From positions 124,001 through 188,000 of the forward strand of contig RCZF01000005.1 in NCBI GenBank assembly GCA_006438735.1: DNA of 64,000 bases. The letters are read 5' to 3'. The notes beneath the pieces are model-generated. The model was not told the origin of the DNA. It worked only from the letters and a program-made list of their open reading frames with translations, and made no database searches. Origin of the DNA: Sphingomonas koreensis. Its GTDB lineage: Bacteria; Pseudomonadota; Alphaproteobacteria; Sphingomonadales; Sphingomonadaceae. The stretch's first letter is position 1. Each line of letters starts with the position of its first letter. A program made the translations under genes and the position numbers. Below are positions 1 through 8,463 of the stretch, piece by piece.

Positions 1-637
1 TGGCGAACAGCGCGGTCGCCAGCGGCTGCAGCGCGAGACCGACGCGGAACTTCTTCACCATATCGGCTTCGGACTGATAGTCGAGATTAACCTGGATGGT
101 GCAAGTTCGCAGCATCATGTCGAGCCCGAGACTGCCAACACGCGGCATATGGTTCAGCATGATCGCGTAGCGGCCCTTTGGCATCAGCGGCAGATCGGCA
201 CGCGTCTTGTCCGGCCACATGCCGAGCCCGAGGAAGCCGAGCCCGAGCTTGTCGCCCACTGCCTTGACTTGTTCGAGGTGGCGGGCAGCTTCGGCGCAGG
301 TTTCGTGGAGGCTGTCGAGCGGCGCGCCCGAAAGCTCGAATTGGCCGGCCGGTTCGAGGCTGATCGCGCCATCGGGCCCGGTCATCGCGATGACGTTGCC
401 ATTCTCTTCGACAGGCGTCCAGCCGAACTCGGTGAGGCCCATCAACAGGTCTCGGATACCGCCGGGCTCATCGTAAGAAGGGGCGTGATAATCGCGCGTC
501 GAATAGACGAATTTCTCGTGCTCGGTGCCGATCCGCCAGCGGTCCTTGGGCTTTTCTCCACGCGCGAAGCTCTGGATGAGGTGCGACCGGTCAGTGATGA
601 CCGCTGCGTGGGTGTCCGTAACGGTCTTCGTCGTCAT
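1..637 (-). CDS. gshA: Glutamate--cysteine ligase (N-terminal part, cut by window edge)
   Basis: First step of glutathione synthesis: ATP-dependent joining of L-glutamate and L-cysteine in the cytoplasm. About 212 N-terminal residues are visible; the C-terminus lies beyond the left edge. The motif GTEHEKF (residues 36-42) and the segment MTGPDGAISLEPAGQFELSG are typical of the alphaproteobacterial/plant-type enzyme rather than the E. coli GshA type. The ATG at 637 is chosen because it gives the family's usual N-terminus. It lies downstream of rsmE on the same strand, a common neighbour pair in sphingomonads, but the two are separated by a palindromic repeat at 699-803. Identification is from family recognition; the active-site half is mostly outside the window. 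Confidence 0.9.
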   Translation of the reverse strand, partial: MTTKTVTDTHAAVITDRSHLIQSFARGEKPKDRWRIGTEHEKFVYSTRDYHAPSYDEPGGIRDLLMGLTEFGWTPVEENGNVIAMTGPDGAISLEPAGQFELSGAPLDSLHETCAEAARHLEQVKAVGDKLGLGFLGLGMWPDKTRADLPLMPKGRYAIMLNHMPRVGSLGLDMMLRTCTIQVNLDYQSEADMVKKFRVGLALQPLATALFA

Positions 638-698
638 GGGCGCGCATGTAGGGCGGATGAATGAAGGGCGCTAGGGGCGAACGACCGATATCCACGCC

Positions 699-803
699 GT
701 CATCCCCGCGAAAGCGGGGACCCATCTCGTTAGGGCGCCGCGACCACGACCGCTGCGTATGCTGAGCGCTGTCGAGATGGGTCCCCGCTTTCGCGGGGAT
801 GAC
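699..803. repeat. Intergenic palindromic repeat (family A), two 31-base inverted arms
   Basis: Arms at 699-729 and 773-803 are exact reverse complements, each carrying its own internal GC-rich palindrome (ccccgcgaaagcgggg). The 43-base spacer is not symmetrical. A close relative lies at 49312-49380. It occupies the gap between the end of rsmE and the start of gshA. It resembles REP/BIME-type intergenic elements; spurious translations give the familiar PAFAGMT-like peptides. Whether it acts as a transcriptional or mRNA-stability element is inference. Confidence 0.85.
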
Positions 804-807
804 GAGA

Positions 808-1548
808 CTACCAATCGCCCGCCGCCGCCATCCACACCGAAACCGCCGCCGCCGCCGCGGTGTCGGCGCGCAGGATGCGCGGGCCGAGGGTGATGCCGAT
901 CGCTTGTGGCAAGGCGCGGATCGCGGCGCGCTCGGCGTCGTCGAAGCCGCCCTCTGGGCCGATCAGGATTGCCGCCGGGCCGGGGTGGGTGCGCATCGCT
1001 TCCAGCGCGGGCGCGCCCCCCGTCTCGTCGGCGAAGAACAGCTTGCGGGTCTGGGGCCAAGCGGCAAGCAGCGCTGGCAGCTTCACCGTCTCCGCGAGCG
1101 CGGGCAGCGCGGTTCGGCCGCATTGCTCGGCGGCCTCGATCATGTGCGCGCGCAGCCGATCGGCCTTGGGCTTGTCGACCACCGCGCGGCGGGTGATGAC
1201 CGGCACCAGCCGCGCAACGCCGAGCTCGCACGCCTTCTCCGCCATCCAATCGACCCGCCCTTTCTTCAGCGGCGCGGCGCACAGCCACAGATCGGGCACG
1301 GGTTCGCGCGCGCGTAGCCGATCGGTCACGTCGAGGATCAGGTCGCGCTTGCCCACGCTGGCGGCGATGGCGAGCCATTCGCCGGTCCGGTCGTCGAACA
1401 GTTTGACAGGATCGCCGATCTTCAGCCGCATCACCGCGATCAGATAATGCGCGGGCGGACCATCGATGCCGATCGAGCCGGGCGCCAGCTCGGTATCGAT
1501 GAACAGGCGCGGCGTCGATTGCGGCGGCCAGGCGGGGGTGGCGGGCAT
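808..1548 (-). CDS. rsmE: 16S rRNA (uracil(1498)-N(3))-methyltransferase RsmE
   Basis: SPOUT-class methyltransferase that uses S-adenosylmethionine to methylate U1498 of 16S rRNA. The 246-residue product has the expected length. The C-terminal knot region shows LIGPEGGFDDAE and LGPRILRADTAAAAA, the SAM-binding signatures of RsmE. The ATG at 1548 is preferred over upstream in-frame codons because homology begins there. It lies 31 bases after the DUF4232-like gene on the same strand and precedes gshA, so co-transcription is likely. Confidence 0.93.
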   Translation of the reverse strand: MPATPAWPPQSTPRLFIDTELAPGSIGIDGPPAHYLIAVMRLKIGDPVKLFDDRTGEWLAIAASVGKRDLILDVTDRLRAREPVPDLWLCAAPLKKGRVDWMAEKACELGVARLVPVITRRAVVDKPKADRLRAHMIEAAEQCGRTALPALAETVKLPALLAAWPQTRKLFFADETGGAPALEAMRTHPGPAAILIGPEGGFDDAERAAIRALPQAIGITLGPRILRADTAAAAAVSVWMAAAGDW

Positions 1549-1579
1549 GGCGCTGCTGTAGCGTGGACGCGTCGGCTTG

Positions 1580-2062
1580 TCAGTCCAGTCGCGGATCGGC
1601 GCGCAGCACCGGCTGATCGAAGGTGACGTTGGCGCTCGACGGGCCGCAGATGTGCGCGGCGAATTTGGCCTGGATCGATTGGCTGGCGATGCTGATCGCC
1701 GCGAACCGCGTCGCGAGGCAGTGGCTGTGATCATAGACCGCGCCGGATACCCAATGCAGTTTCGCCGTCACTTCCGCATCGGGCGCAATGCCGACGGGCA
1801 GGATCACCGGCCCCGGGTGCATGCCCGGCGGCACTTTGCGGCTGATCGACAAGGCGCGCCCTTTCGTGTCCTTAAATGTCAGCTTGGGCAGGCCGGGGAT
1901 AGTGCAGGCCGACGGCCCGATGTTTCGGATCACCAGCAACGCGCCCGATTGCGACATGCCGTCGAAGGCGCCGCCCTCGCTGTCGAACGCCAGCGAAAGC
2001 TGGTTGGCCTGGCATGAGGGCAGCGACGCTGGGGACGCCAACAACAGGAACAACGCGATCAT
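1580..2062 (-). CDS. Secreted DUF4232-like protein
   Basis: A 160-residue protein with an N-terminal signal peptide (hydrophobic MIALFLLLASPAS, probable cleavage after the first 18-20 residues). The mature part has the beta-rich look of DUF4232 proteins: an N-terminal segment with LVIRNIGPSACTIPGLPKL, a central proline-glycine segment, and a C-terminal SANVTFDQPVL. Four cysteines (in PSCQ, SACT, SHCL and HICG) could form disulfides in the periplasm. The start at 2062 is the one that gives the signal peptide. Function unknown. It is divergent from ubiA. Confidence 0.7.
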   Translation of the reverse strand: MIALFLLLASPASLPSCQANQLSLAFDSEGGAFDGMSQSGALLVIRNIGPSACTIPGLPKLTFKDTKGRALSISRKVPPGMHPGPVILPVGIAPDAEVTAKLHWVSGAVYDHSHCLATRFAAISIASQSIQAKFAAHICGPSSANVTFDQPVLRADPRLD

Positions 2063-2181
2063 GGCAGGGGCTCTCGATGGCTCAGGGCGACAGTTGTGGC
2101 GCGTGTTGCTGAACGTTCGCTGGCCCGATAACGGTCCCACAGGCATTTCGCCGCCGCGACGCTTGCGATACCGGGGGAAGC

Positions 2182-3096
2182 ATGACCGCCGACGCCGACA
2201 TCGTTCCCGATTCGCAGCACCACGGCCTGGTCGGCCACTTGCCCGCACGGGTGCGACCGTTCGCGCTGCTCGCGCGATTCGATCGGCCGATCGGCTGGTG
2301 GCTGCTTTTCTGGCCGGGCGCGTGGGGCGTGGCGCTGGCCGGCGGCGCGGTAGCGCGGTGGGACTTGATCCTATGGCTGTTGCTCGGCGCGATCGCGATG
2401 CGCGGCGCCGGCTGCGTCTATAACGACATCGTCGATCGCGATCTCGACCGGCAGGTCGCCCGGACGCGCGCGCGGCCGCTCGCCAGCGGCGCGGTGTCGG
2501 TCAGAGCCGCCTGGGGCTGGCTGCTGATCCTGTGCCTGATCGGGCTGGTCGTGCTGCTGCAGCTCAATCGGCTCGCCGCGATCGTCGCGCTGGCGAGCCT
2601 GGCGCCGGTCGCCGCCTATCCCTTCATGAAGCGCATCACTTGGTGGCCGCAGGCATGGCTGGGGCTGGTGTTTTCCTGGGCCGCGCTGGTCGGGTGGAGC
2701 GACATCGCCGGCACGCTCGGCTGGCCGCTGTGGCTGCTCTATGCCGGATCGATCGCCTGGGTGATCGGCTATGACACAATTTACGCATTGCAGGATCGCG
2801 AAGACGACGCGCTGATCGGCGTGCGCTCCTCGGCGCGGCGGCTCGGCACGCATGTGAAGGGCGGTGTGGTGCTGTTCTACGGGCTCGCGCTCGTTTGCTG
2901 GGCCGGCGCGTTCTGGCTGGTGCGCCCCGATCCGCTGGCGCTCGCCGCGCTGCTGCCAGTTGCGCTGCACCTCGGCTGGCAGGCCGCCACGCTCGATCCG
3001 GATGACGGCGGCGGCGCGCTCGATCGCTTCCGGTCGAACCGCTTCGCCGGGCTGTTGATGTTCGCTGCGTGCCTGGTGGTCGGCACGACGCTTTGA
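2182..3096 (+). CDS. ubiA: 4-hydroxybenzoate polyprenyltransferase UbiA
   Basis: Integral membrane prenyltransferase that attaches the polyprenyl tail to 4-hydroxybenzoate in ubiquinone synthesis. The 304-residue product shows both Asp-rich motifs that bind Mg-prenyl diphosphate: NDIVDRDLD near residue 80 and YALQDREDD near residue 200, with roughly eight or nine hydrophobic segments between and after them. A purine-rich GGGGGAAG lies just before the ATG. Its divergence from rsmE/gshA matches other alphaproteobacteria. ubiB and ubiE are elsewhere in this window (30.5-32.8 kb). Confidence 0.95.
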   Translation: MTADADIVPDSQHHGLVGHLPARVRPFALLARFDRPIGWWLLFWPGAWGVALAGGAVARWDLILWLLLGAIAMRGAGCVYNDIVDRDLDRQVARTRARPLASGAVSVRAAWGWLLILCLIGLVVLLQLNRLAAIVALASLAPVAAYPFMKRITWWPQAWLGLVFSWAALVGWSDIAGTLGWPLWLLYAGSIAWVIGYDTIYALQDREDDALIGVRSSARRLGTHVKGGVVLFYGLALVCWAGAFWLVRPDPLALAALLPVALHLGWQAATLDPDDGGGALDRFRSNRFAGLLMFAACLVVGTTL

Positions 3097-3126
3097 ATCG
3101 CCCGATCGGCACCCTAAGTGGCGTCG

Positions 3127-4461
3127 ATGAAAACCGTCGATCAAGCCCGCGACCTCGCCCATAACATCGTCGCCCGTGCGCGCGCCGCGGGGGCCGACGC
3201 CGCCGATGCGGTGGTTGCCAGCCACGCCTCGCTCAACGTTTCGGTGCGGCTCGGCGCGCTCGAGGATGTCGGGCGCTCGGAGGGCGAGGATCTCGGCCTG
3301 CGGGTGTTCGTCGGCAAGCGCAACGCGAGCGTTTCCTCTTCCGATTTCGCGCCCGCCGCGCTCGACGAGCTGGTCGATCGCGCGATCCGCATGGCGAAGG
3401 AAGCGCCCGAGGATCAATGGGCGGGGCTCGCACCGGCCGAGCGATTGCTCCACGGCGCGCCGCCGCAGCTCGATCTCGACGATGGCGGGGTGATTTCGCC
3501 CGAAGACCTGCGCGAACGCGCGCTCGCCGCCGAGGATGCGGCGCGCGCCGTCGCCGGCGTGACCAACAGCGAAGGGGCGGGCGCCGGTGCGAGCCGCAGC
3601 ATCGTCGCGCTCGCCACCAGCCATGGCTTCGCGGGCGGCTATGCGACGACCAGCTACGGCGTGCACGCCAGCGTTCTCGCCGGCACCGCAGGTGGCATGG
3701 AGCGCGATTACGCGCATCACAGCGCGCGGCATCTCGGCCATCTCGAAGATGCCGCGACGATCGGCGCGCGCGCCGGCGAGCGCGCAGTTAAACGCGTCGG
3801 ACCCGGCCGTGTGCCGAGCGGATCGATGCCGGTGGTTTTCGACCGGCGCGTCGGCGGCAGCTTGATCAGCCATCTGATTGGCGCGATCGCCGGCCCGGCG
3901 ATCACCCGCAAGACCAGCTTCCTGCTCGATGCGATGGGCGAGCGGCTGTTCGCGCCCGGCGTGACGATCCGCGACGATCCGCACCGCCCGCACGGGCTGC
4001 GCTCGCGCCCGTTCGATGGCGAAGGGCTGCATGTGCTGCCGACGGCGATCGTCGAGGATGGCGCGCTGGAAACGTGGCTGCTCGACAGCGCCTCGGCGCG
4101 ACAATTGGGGCTGGAGGCGACAGGCCATGCCGGCCGCGGCGGCGGCGTTTCGGCGAGCAATCTGTTCATGGAGTCGGGGAACGTTTCGCCCAGCGCACTG
4201 ATCGCCGACATCGAGTGCGGCGTGTTCGTCACCGAGCTGATCGGCCAGGGCGTCAGCGGCACCACCGGCGATTATTCGCGCGGCGCCTCGGGCTTTCTGA
4301 TCGAGAAGGGCGAAGTCGCCGGCCCGATCGCCGAGTTCACGATCGCCGGCAACCTGAAGGCGATGTACGCTGCGCTAACGCCGGCCAGCGATCTGGAATT
4401 TCGCTACGGCATCAATGTGCCGACGCTGCGGGTCGATGGCATGATGGTGGCGAGTGGCTGA
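3127..4461 (+). CDS. pmbA: TldE/PmbA family protein (TldD/PmbA metalloprotease partner)
   Basis: About 444 residues, the normal size of PmbA/TldE. In E. coli, TldD and TldE form a heterodimeric metalloprotease that degrades unfolded peptides and processes microcin B17 and CcdA; TldD carries the HExxxH zinc site. No HExxxH motif is visible here, which fits the TldE/PmbA subunit. Conserved C-terminal block: QGVSGTTGDYSRGASGF. Two starts are possible: GTG at 3118 or ATG at 3127. The ATG is chosen because a weak purine stretch (aagtgg) precedes it. It follows ubiA by about 30 bases and is 33 bases before the CysQ-like gene. Confidence 0.9.
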   Translation: MKTVDQARDLAHNIVARARAAGADAADAVVASHASLNVSVRLGALEDVGRSEGEDLGLRVFVGKRNASVSSSDFAPAALDELVDRAIRMAKEAPEDQWAGLAPAERLLHGAPPQLDLDDGGVISPEDLRERALAAEDAARAVAGVTNSEGAGAGASRSIVALATSHGFAGGYATTSYGVHASVLAGTAGGMERDYAHHSARHLGHLEDAATIGARAGERAVKRVGPGRVPSGSMPVVFDRRVGGSLISHLIGAIAGPAITRKTSFLLDAMGERLFAPGVTIRDDPHRPHGLRSRPFDGEGLHVLPTAIVEDGALETWLLDSASARQLGLEATGHAGRGGGVSASNLFMESGNVSPSALIADIECGVFVTELIGQGVSGTTGDYSRGASGFLIEKGEVAGPIAEFTIAGNLKAMYAALTPASDLEFRYGINVPTLRVDGMMVASG

Positions 4462-4494
4462 AACGCGTCTCCCGTCGGTGCGGCAGGTTCAGCC

Positions 4495-5277
4495 ATGCTG
4501 AACCCCAAATTGGCCGAGGCCGTCGCTGGGATCGCCGCCGAGGCGGGCGCGCTGGCGATGGCGCGGTGGCACACCGATTTCAAGCGCTGGGACAAGGCGC
4601 CCGGCCATCCGGTGTGCGATGTCGATGTGGATGTGAATACGTTGCTCCACGCACGACTGTCGGCCTTGCTGCCCGAGGCGGGATGGCTGTCCGAGGAAAC
4701 CGTCGATAACGCCGATCGACTTTCTCGCGAGCGTTTATGGGTGGTCGATCCGATCGACGGCACGCGCGATTATCTGCGCGGGCGTGACGGGTGGGCCGTG
4801 TCGATCGCGCTGGTCGAGCATGGCCAGCCGGTGATCGCGGTGCTCGATTGCCCGCCGCGTGCCGCCGTGTTCCGGGCCGAAGCGGGGCAGGGCGCGACGC
4901 TCAACGGTGGCCGCATCCGCGCCGCGACGCGCACTCAACTTTCGGGCGCGCGGGTGCCGACGGACGCGCTGACGAAGGCCGATCGCGATCTGACGACGGT
5001 CTACCGCCCCAATTCGATCGCGCTCAGGATCGCGATGGTGGCATGCGGAGAAGCCGATCTCGTCGCGACGCTGCGCTGGGGCCACGAATGGGACATCGCC
5101 GCCGCCACGCTGATCGCGCGCGAGGCCGGCGCGGAGATCAGCGATGCGTTCGGCCAGCCGCTGACGTTCAACACGCGCACGGCCGAGGCGTTCGGCGTGC
5201 TCGCCACGTCGCGTGGGCTGCGCGAGGCAGCGATCGAGCGGTTGGCCGACCGCGCGCACACCGCAAGCGCGCGCTGA
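4495..5277 (+). CDS. Inositol monophosphatase family protein, CysQ-like 3'(2'),5'-bisphosphate nucleotidase
   Basis: 260 residues of the Mg-dependent, Li-sensitive phosphatase superfamily. The metal-binding motifs are present: LSEET near residue 63, WVVDPIDGTRDYLRG near residue 82, and WDIAAATLIAREAGA near residue 200. CysQ-type members hydrolyse 3'-phosphoadenosine 5'-phosphate from sulfate assimilation; other members act on inositol phosphate or histidinol phosphate. The exact substrate cannot be read from the sequence. It closely follows the pmbA gene, a pairing often seen in sphingomonads. Confidence 0.85.
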   Translation: MLNPKLAEAVAGIAAEAGALAMARWHTDFKRWDKAPGHPVCDVDVDVNTLLHARLSALLPEAGWLSEETVDNADRLSRERLWVVDPIDGTRDYLRGRDGWAVSIALVEHGQPVIAVLDCPPRAAVFRAEAGQGATLNGGRIRAATRTQLSGARVPTDALTKADRDLTTVYRPNSIALRIAMVACGEADLVATLRWGHEWDIAAATLIAREAGAEISDAFGQPLTFNTRTAEAFGVLATSRGLREAAIERLADRAHTASAR

Positions 5278-5281
5278 CGCT

Positions 5282-6292
5282 TCACGACTTGATGGGGGTC
5301 TCGGGCGGCGGGGCGGCCCACGGCGGCAGTTTGAGTTGCTTGCTCATGTCGGCGATGCCGGCGCTGAACCCGTCGCGTTCGGCGGATTCGAGCTGGCCGC
5401 CATCACCCGGTCGTAGCAGATCGTCGATCTTCCAGCCGCCCGCGGTGTGCACGAACCGGAAGGTCAGCGGCGTCAGCGTGTGATCGTCCGCGAACAGCCA
5501 GAATTTCACGTCGGCGTCGATGATCCCGGGCCGCACGGCGCGCAGCCCGACGGTCATCGTGCCGGCAATGTTGTTGTTGTCGAAATCCTGACACTGGCAG
5601 AAGCGATCATAGTCGTCGTTGCAGCTGCCGAACGCTGCCGTGGAATCCTTCTTGCCGAGCCGATCCGCGAGATCGGTGCACTTGGCCATCATCGCCGCGA
5701 GCGAGGGCGTGTAGGGCGGCCAATATTTATTGCCGAGGCCGTGATCATGCCAGGCGTACACCTCGTGCAGAATGCCGCGGATCGCTGCCGCGTCGGCCGG
5801 GGAGACGCCGGCGCTTGTCGCCGGGGGCGGGGCAGCGGCCGGGGTTGGTCGATAGCAGCTCGCCAGCGCGCCGCGCATCGCGTCCGCCGCGCCATCGTTC
5901 GGTATGACGGCGCTGGCGTCGCCGATCGTCAGCGTGACGGGGGCGCTCGCCAGCGCGTCGAGCACCGCCGGGTCGCGGATCGCCGCGACCCACACGTCGG
6001 TCGCGCCGTTGCGGATCAGCGCCAGAGTGGCGGTCGCGCCGCCACTCAACCGCATCGCGGCGGGGCTTCGCGACGGCTGTCGGGCGAGACGGACGGCCAT
6101 GACGGGCGTCCCCCGTTCGCAGGTCACCGCAAAGCCGAGCACCGCGCCGGCCAGATCAACCTTGGCGACGCCGTATCCGCCGGGCTGGGTGACGGATTGC
6201 CAATGCGTCTGGCCGCGCGCGACGCCGGTCGCGCCGATCAGGGCTGCGATCGTCAGAACTATCGCGCAAATGTTTCGAGATGTGCCCGCCAT
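5282..6292 (-). CDS. Secreted protein with DUF3828-like C-terminal domain
   Basis: 336 residues beginning with a signal peptide (CAIVLTIAALIGATGVARG). The first half contains a sensor-like or chaperone-like beta region with no firm match. After a proline-alanine linker near residue 150, the second half carries a segment ending FRFVHTAGGWKIDDLL, the pattern of DUF3828 and related SnoaL/NTF2-like periplasmic domains. Cysteines in CNDDYDRFCQCQDF are close together and may form disulfides. An in-frame TTG exists at 6310, but the ATG at 6292 follows a gcgggggcg stretch and is preferred. Convergent with the CysQ-like gene, 4 bases apart. Function unknown. Confidence 0.65.
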   Translation of the reverse strand: MAGTSRNICAIVLTIAALIGATGVARGQTHWQSVTQPGGYGVAKVDLAGAVLGFAVTCERGTPVMAVRLARQPSRSPAAMRLSGGATATLALIRNGATDVWVAAIRDPAVLDALASAPVTLTIGDASAVIPNDGAADAMRGALASCYRPTPAAAPPPATSAGVSPADAAAIRGILHEVYAWHDHGLGNKYWPPYTPSLAAMMAKCTDLADRLGKKDSTAAFGSCNDDYDRFCQCQDFDNNNIAGTMTVGLRAVRPGIIDADVKFWLFADDHTLTPLTFRFVHTAGGWKIDDLLRPGDGGQLESAERDGFSAGIADMSKQLKLPPWAAPPPETPIKS

Positions 6293-6371
6293 CACCGCCC
6301 CCGCGACCAAGTCGTTGCCCCATATTTACCATTCGGCGGGACCACGAGCAACAGTTGCGGGCGGACGGCAA

Positions 6372-7085
6372 TTATGCGGCGTCGATGCCTTCGTCGCCGC
6401 TATATTTGATCTGGAGATAACGGCCGCGCGTCGCCAGCAGATCGAGGTCGCCCGAGGCGAGCTGCTCGGTCATCTGGCCGATCTCGCGATCGATCACCTG
6501 CAACCCTTCGGCGAGCTGCTGATCGGGGGTCTTGCCGTTGCGCGGCACGCTGCGTAGCGGCGGCGGCACGCGGGTGTAGCCGTTGATCAGCTCGGGCAGG
6601 TTTTCGCCGATCAGCTTGCGGATTTCACCCGCCGCCGGGGTATTCTCGTCGAGCCCGGCGAGCTGCGGGCTGAGCGTTTCGAGCCGCTGGCCGATGCCGT
6701 CGAGAATGCGCATCGCCGGCACCGGCATATTGCCGCGCTGCGTCTCCAGCCATTGTTCGGTGCGCACCGGCAGGATCCGCAGCGGCGTCTGACGGAAGGT
6801 CTCGGGCCGCGCTTCGGGCGTGGTGGGAAACACCGCCAGCCCGAACGTCGCGGCCACCAGCAACAGCATCACCAGCAGCGCGCCACCGATGCCGAGCGGG
6901 ATGAACCAGCCGAGCACCATCGCCGCGAGCAGGATCACGACGTCGGCGGCGACGATCCTGCCGAGCCGCGCGACGATCGTCTCCTTCTGCCGCTCGCGTC
7001 GCCGTGCGCCCAGCGAGCGATAGCGTTCCGAGGTGCGGTTGAGCAGCTCGGTCGATCGGGCGATCTGCTCGTCGACTTCGCTCAT
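6372..7085 (-). CDS. XpaC-like membrane protein (5-bromo-4-chloroindolyl phosphate hydrolysis family)
   Basis: 237 residues. A charged N-terminal region (about 45 residues) is followed by two adjacent membrane segments (VVILLAAMVLGWFIPLGIGG and ALLVMLLLVAATFGLAVF) and a soluble C-terminal helical domain rich in Leu and Glu. This architecture and its position directly after telA fit the XpaC family, which is regularly paired with TelA; the name comes from a Bacillus phenotype and the biochemical role is unknown. The start ATG overlaps the telA stop as ATGA, indicating translational coupling. Confidence 0.65.
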   Translation of the reverse strand: MSEVDEQIARSTELLNRTSERYRSLGARRRERQKETIVARLGRIVAADVVILLAAMVLGWFIPLGIGGALLVMLLLVAATFGLAVFPTTPEARPETFRQTPLRILPVRTEQWLETQRGNMPVPAMRILDGIGQRLETLSPQLAGLDENTPAAGEIRKLIGENLPELINGYTRVPPPLRSVPRNGKTPDQQLAEGLQVIDREIGQMTEQLASGDLDLLATRGRYLQIKYSGDEGIDAA

Positions 7086-8293
7086 CCGGCCAGCGATTCC
7101 AGCTTGAACTGATCGGTGGCGGACGCGCCGGCATTTTGCGTCGCACCCTCGGCGCGCGCGATATACCCCTTCGATTTCTCGACCTCGGTCGACAGCGTAT
7201 CGACCGTCGTCTTCATCGAATCGAGCGCCTTCAGCTTGAACGTGTCGATCGCGTCCATCGTATCGTAGATGTTCTGGAACGCGCGTTGCAGCGTCTCGAC
7301 GGGAATCGTCGCGGCGGCAGCCTGTTCGTGGATCGCGGCGGTCTGGCTCTTCAACAGCTTGCCGGTCGAATCGATGATCCCGGCGGTGGTCGTGTTGAGC
7401 GCGGTGATCTGGTCGAGCACCAGCCTCTGGCTGGTCAGCGCCTGCGCCACCGTCACCGCCGTGCGCAGCGCCGCGACAGTGGTGGTCGAGGCGCGATCGA
7501 CGCCCTTCACCAGCTCGACATTGTTCTTCTTGACCAGATCGAGCGCGAGATAGCCCTGCACCGTCACGGCCATCTGGGTGAGCAAATCCTGCGTGCGCTG
7601 GCGCACGTAGAACAACGCCGTCTCGCGGATCGCCTTGGCCTTGGCCGGATCGGTCGCGTCGAGTTCGTTGGCCTTGTCCTCGAGCCGCTGGTCCATCGTC
7701 TTGGCGAGCAAGACCATCTGCTCGAGTCGGCCCATCGCGTTCCACAGATTGGCGCGCTCGGTATCGATCGCGGCGTTGTCCATGAGGAGCTCGTCCTTGC
7801 CCGAGGCAAGGCTCTTCATGATCGCGGCGATGTGCGTCTGCGACGATTTATACTTGTCGAAATAGACCGTCATCTTGCTGCCGAACGGGATGACGCCGAG
7901 CAGCTTGCGTGGACCCTTGAGGCTGCCGTTCCTGCCCGGATCGAGCGTCTCGACCGTGCGCCTGAGCTGCGCGAGATCGGCGCCGACGCCGTTGTCCTTG
8001 TCCATCGCGCGGATCGGGCGATCGAGGAAGCGGTTCGATTGCCCCGCGGCGTCGCGGATTTCCTTCTGACCCATCGCGGTGATGGCATCGACACGCTTGC
8101 CGAATTCGGGCGAATTGACGTCCTGCGCGACGAGATCGGTGACGAACCCGTCGACCTTCTCCTCGAGCTGGGTCTTGGTCTTGTCGTCGACCGGCACCAG
8201 CCCCGCGGCCTTGGCGGTCGTCACCACCGGCACCGGATCGGGCGGGGTCAGTTTCAGGTCCTGCTCGGCCGTATCGGTCTCGGTCGTCGCCAT
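7082..8293 (-). CDS. telA: Toxic anion resistance protein TelA family
   Basis: 403 residues, almost entirely alpha-helical, cytoplasmic, matching the TelA/KlaA (tellurite resistance) family: blocks IPFGSKMTVYFDKY, MDQRLEDKANELDATDP, and VETLQRAFQNIYDTMDAIDTF are characteristic. The family is linked to resistance to tellurite and to cell-envelope stress, but the mechanism is not established. A clear Shine-Dalgarno GGAGG lies 6 bases before the ATG at 8293, which excludes the longer in-frame extension. Forms a two-gene operon with the XpaC-like gene. Confidence 0.88.
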   Translation of the reverse strand: MATTETDTAEQDLKLTPPDPVPVVTTAKAAGLVPVDDKTKTQLEEKVDGFVTDLVAQDVNSPEFGKRVDAITAMGQKEIRDAAGQSNRFLDRPIRAMDKDNGVGADLAQLRRTVETLDPGRNGSLKGPRKLLGVIPFGSKMTVYFDKYKSSQTHIAAIMKSLASGKDELLMDNAAIDTERANLWNAMGRLEQMVLLAKTMDQRLEDKANELDATDPAKAKAIRETALFYVRQRTQDLLTQMAVTVQGYLALDLVKKNNVELVKGVDRASTTTVAALRTAVTVAQALTSQRLVLDQITALNTTTAGIIDSTGKLLKSQTAAIHEQAAAATIPVETLQRAFQNIYDTMDAIDTFKLKALDSMKTTVDTLSTEVEKSKGYIARAEGATQNAGASATDQFKLESLAG

Positions 8294-8463
8294 TATAATC
8301 CTCCAGCGAAGGGAGCATGATCCTACGAGGATCGCTTCCCGGTGCCAACTGTATTGCGTATCTAATACACGGGGGGGGCCCGACAAGGCAACCTCTCAGG
8401 TCATCGATCGAAAAACCGCGCCCCCCGATGACGGCGGCGGCTTCGGCGAACCCCCGTTTTTCG
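8294..8463. promoter_or_regulatory. Upstream region of telA
   Basis: 170-base gap between the end of the TMEM175-like gene and telA; it must hold the telA promoter if the two genes are separately transcribed. It contains the AT-richer stretch around 8349-8372 (including attgcgtatctaatac) followed by a run of eight G. No operator could be assigned with confidence. Confidence 0.3.

Noticed and set aside
2371..4128. 585-codon open frame opposite ubiA and pmbA
   Set aside because: No motif, biased composition, and it lies across two clear genes on the other strand.
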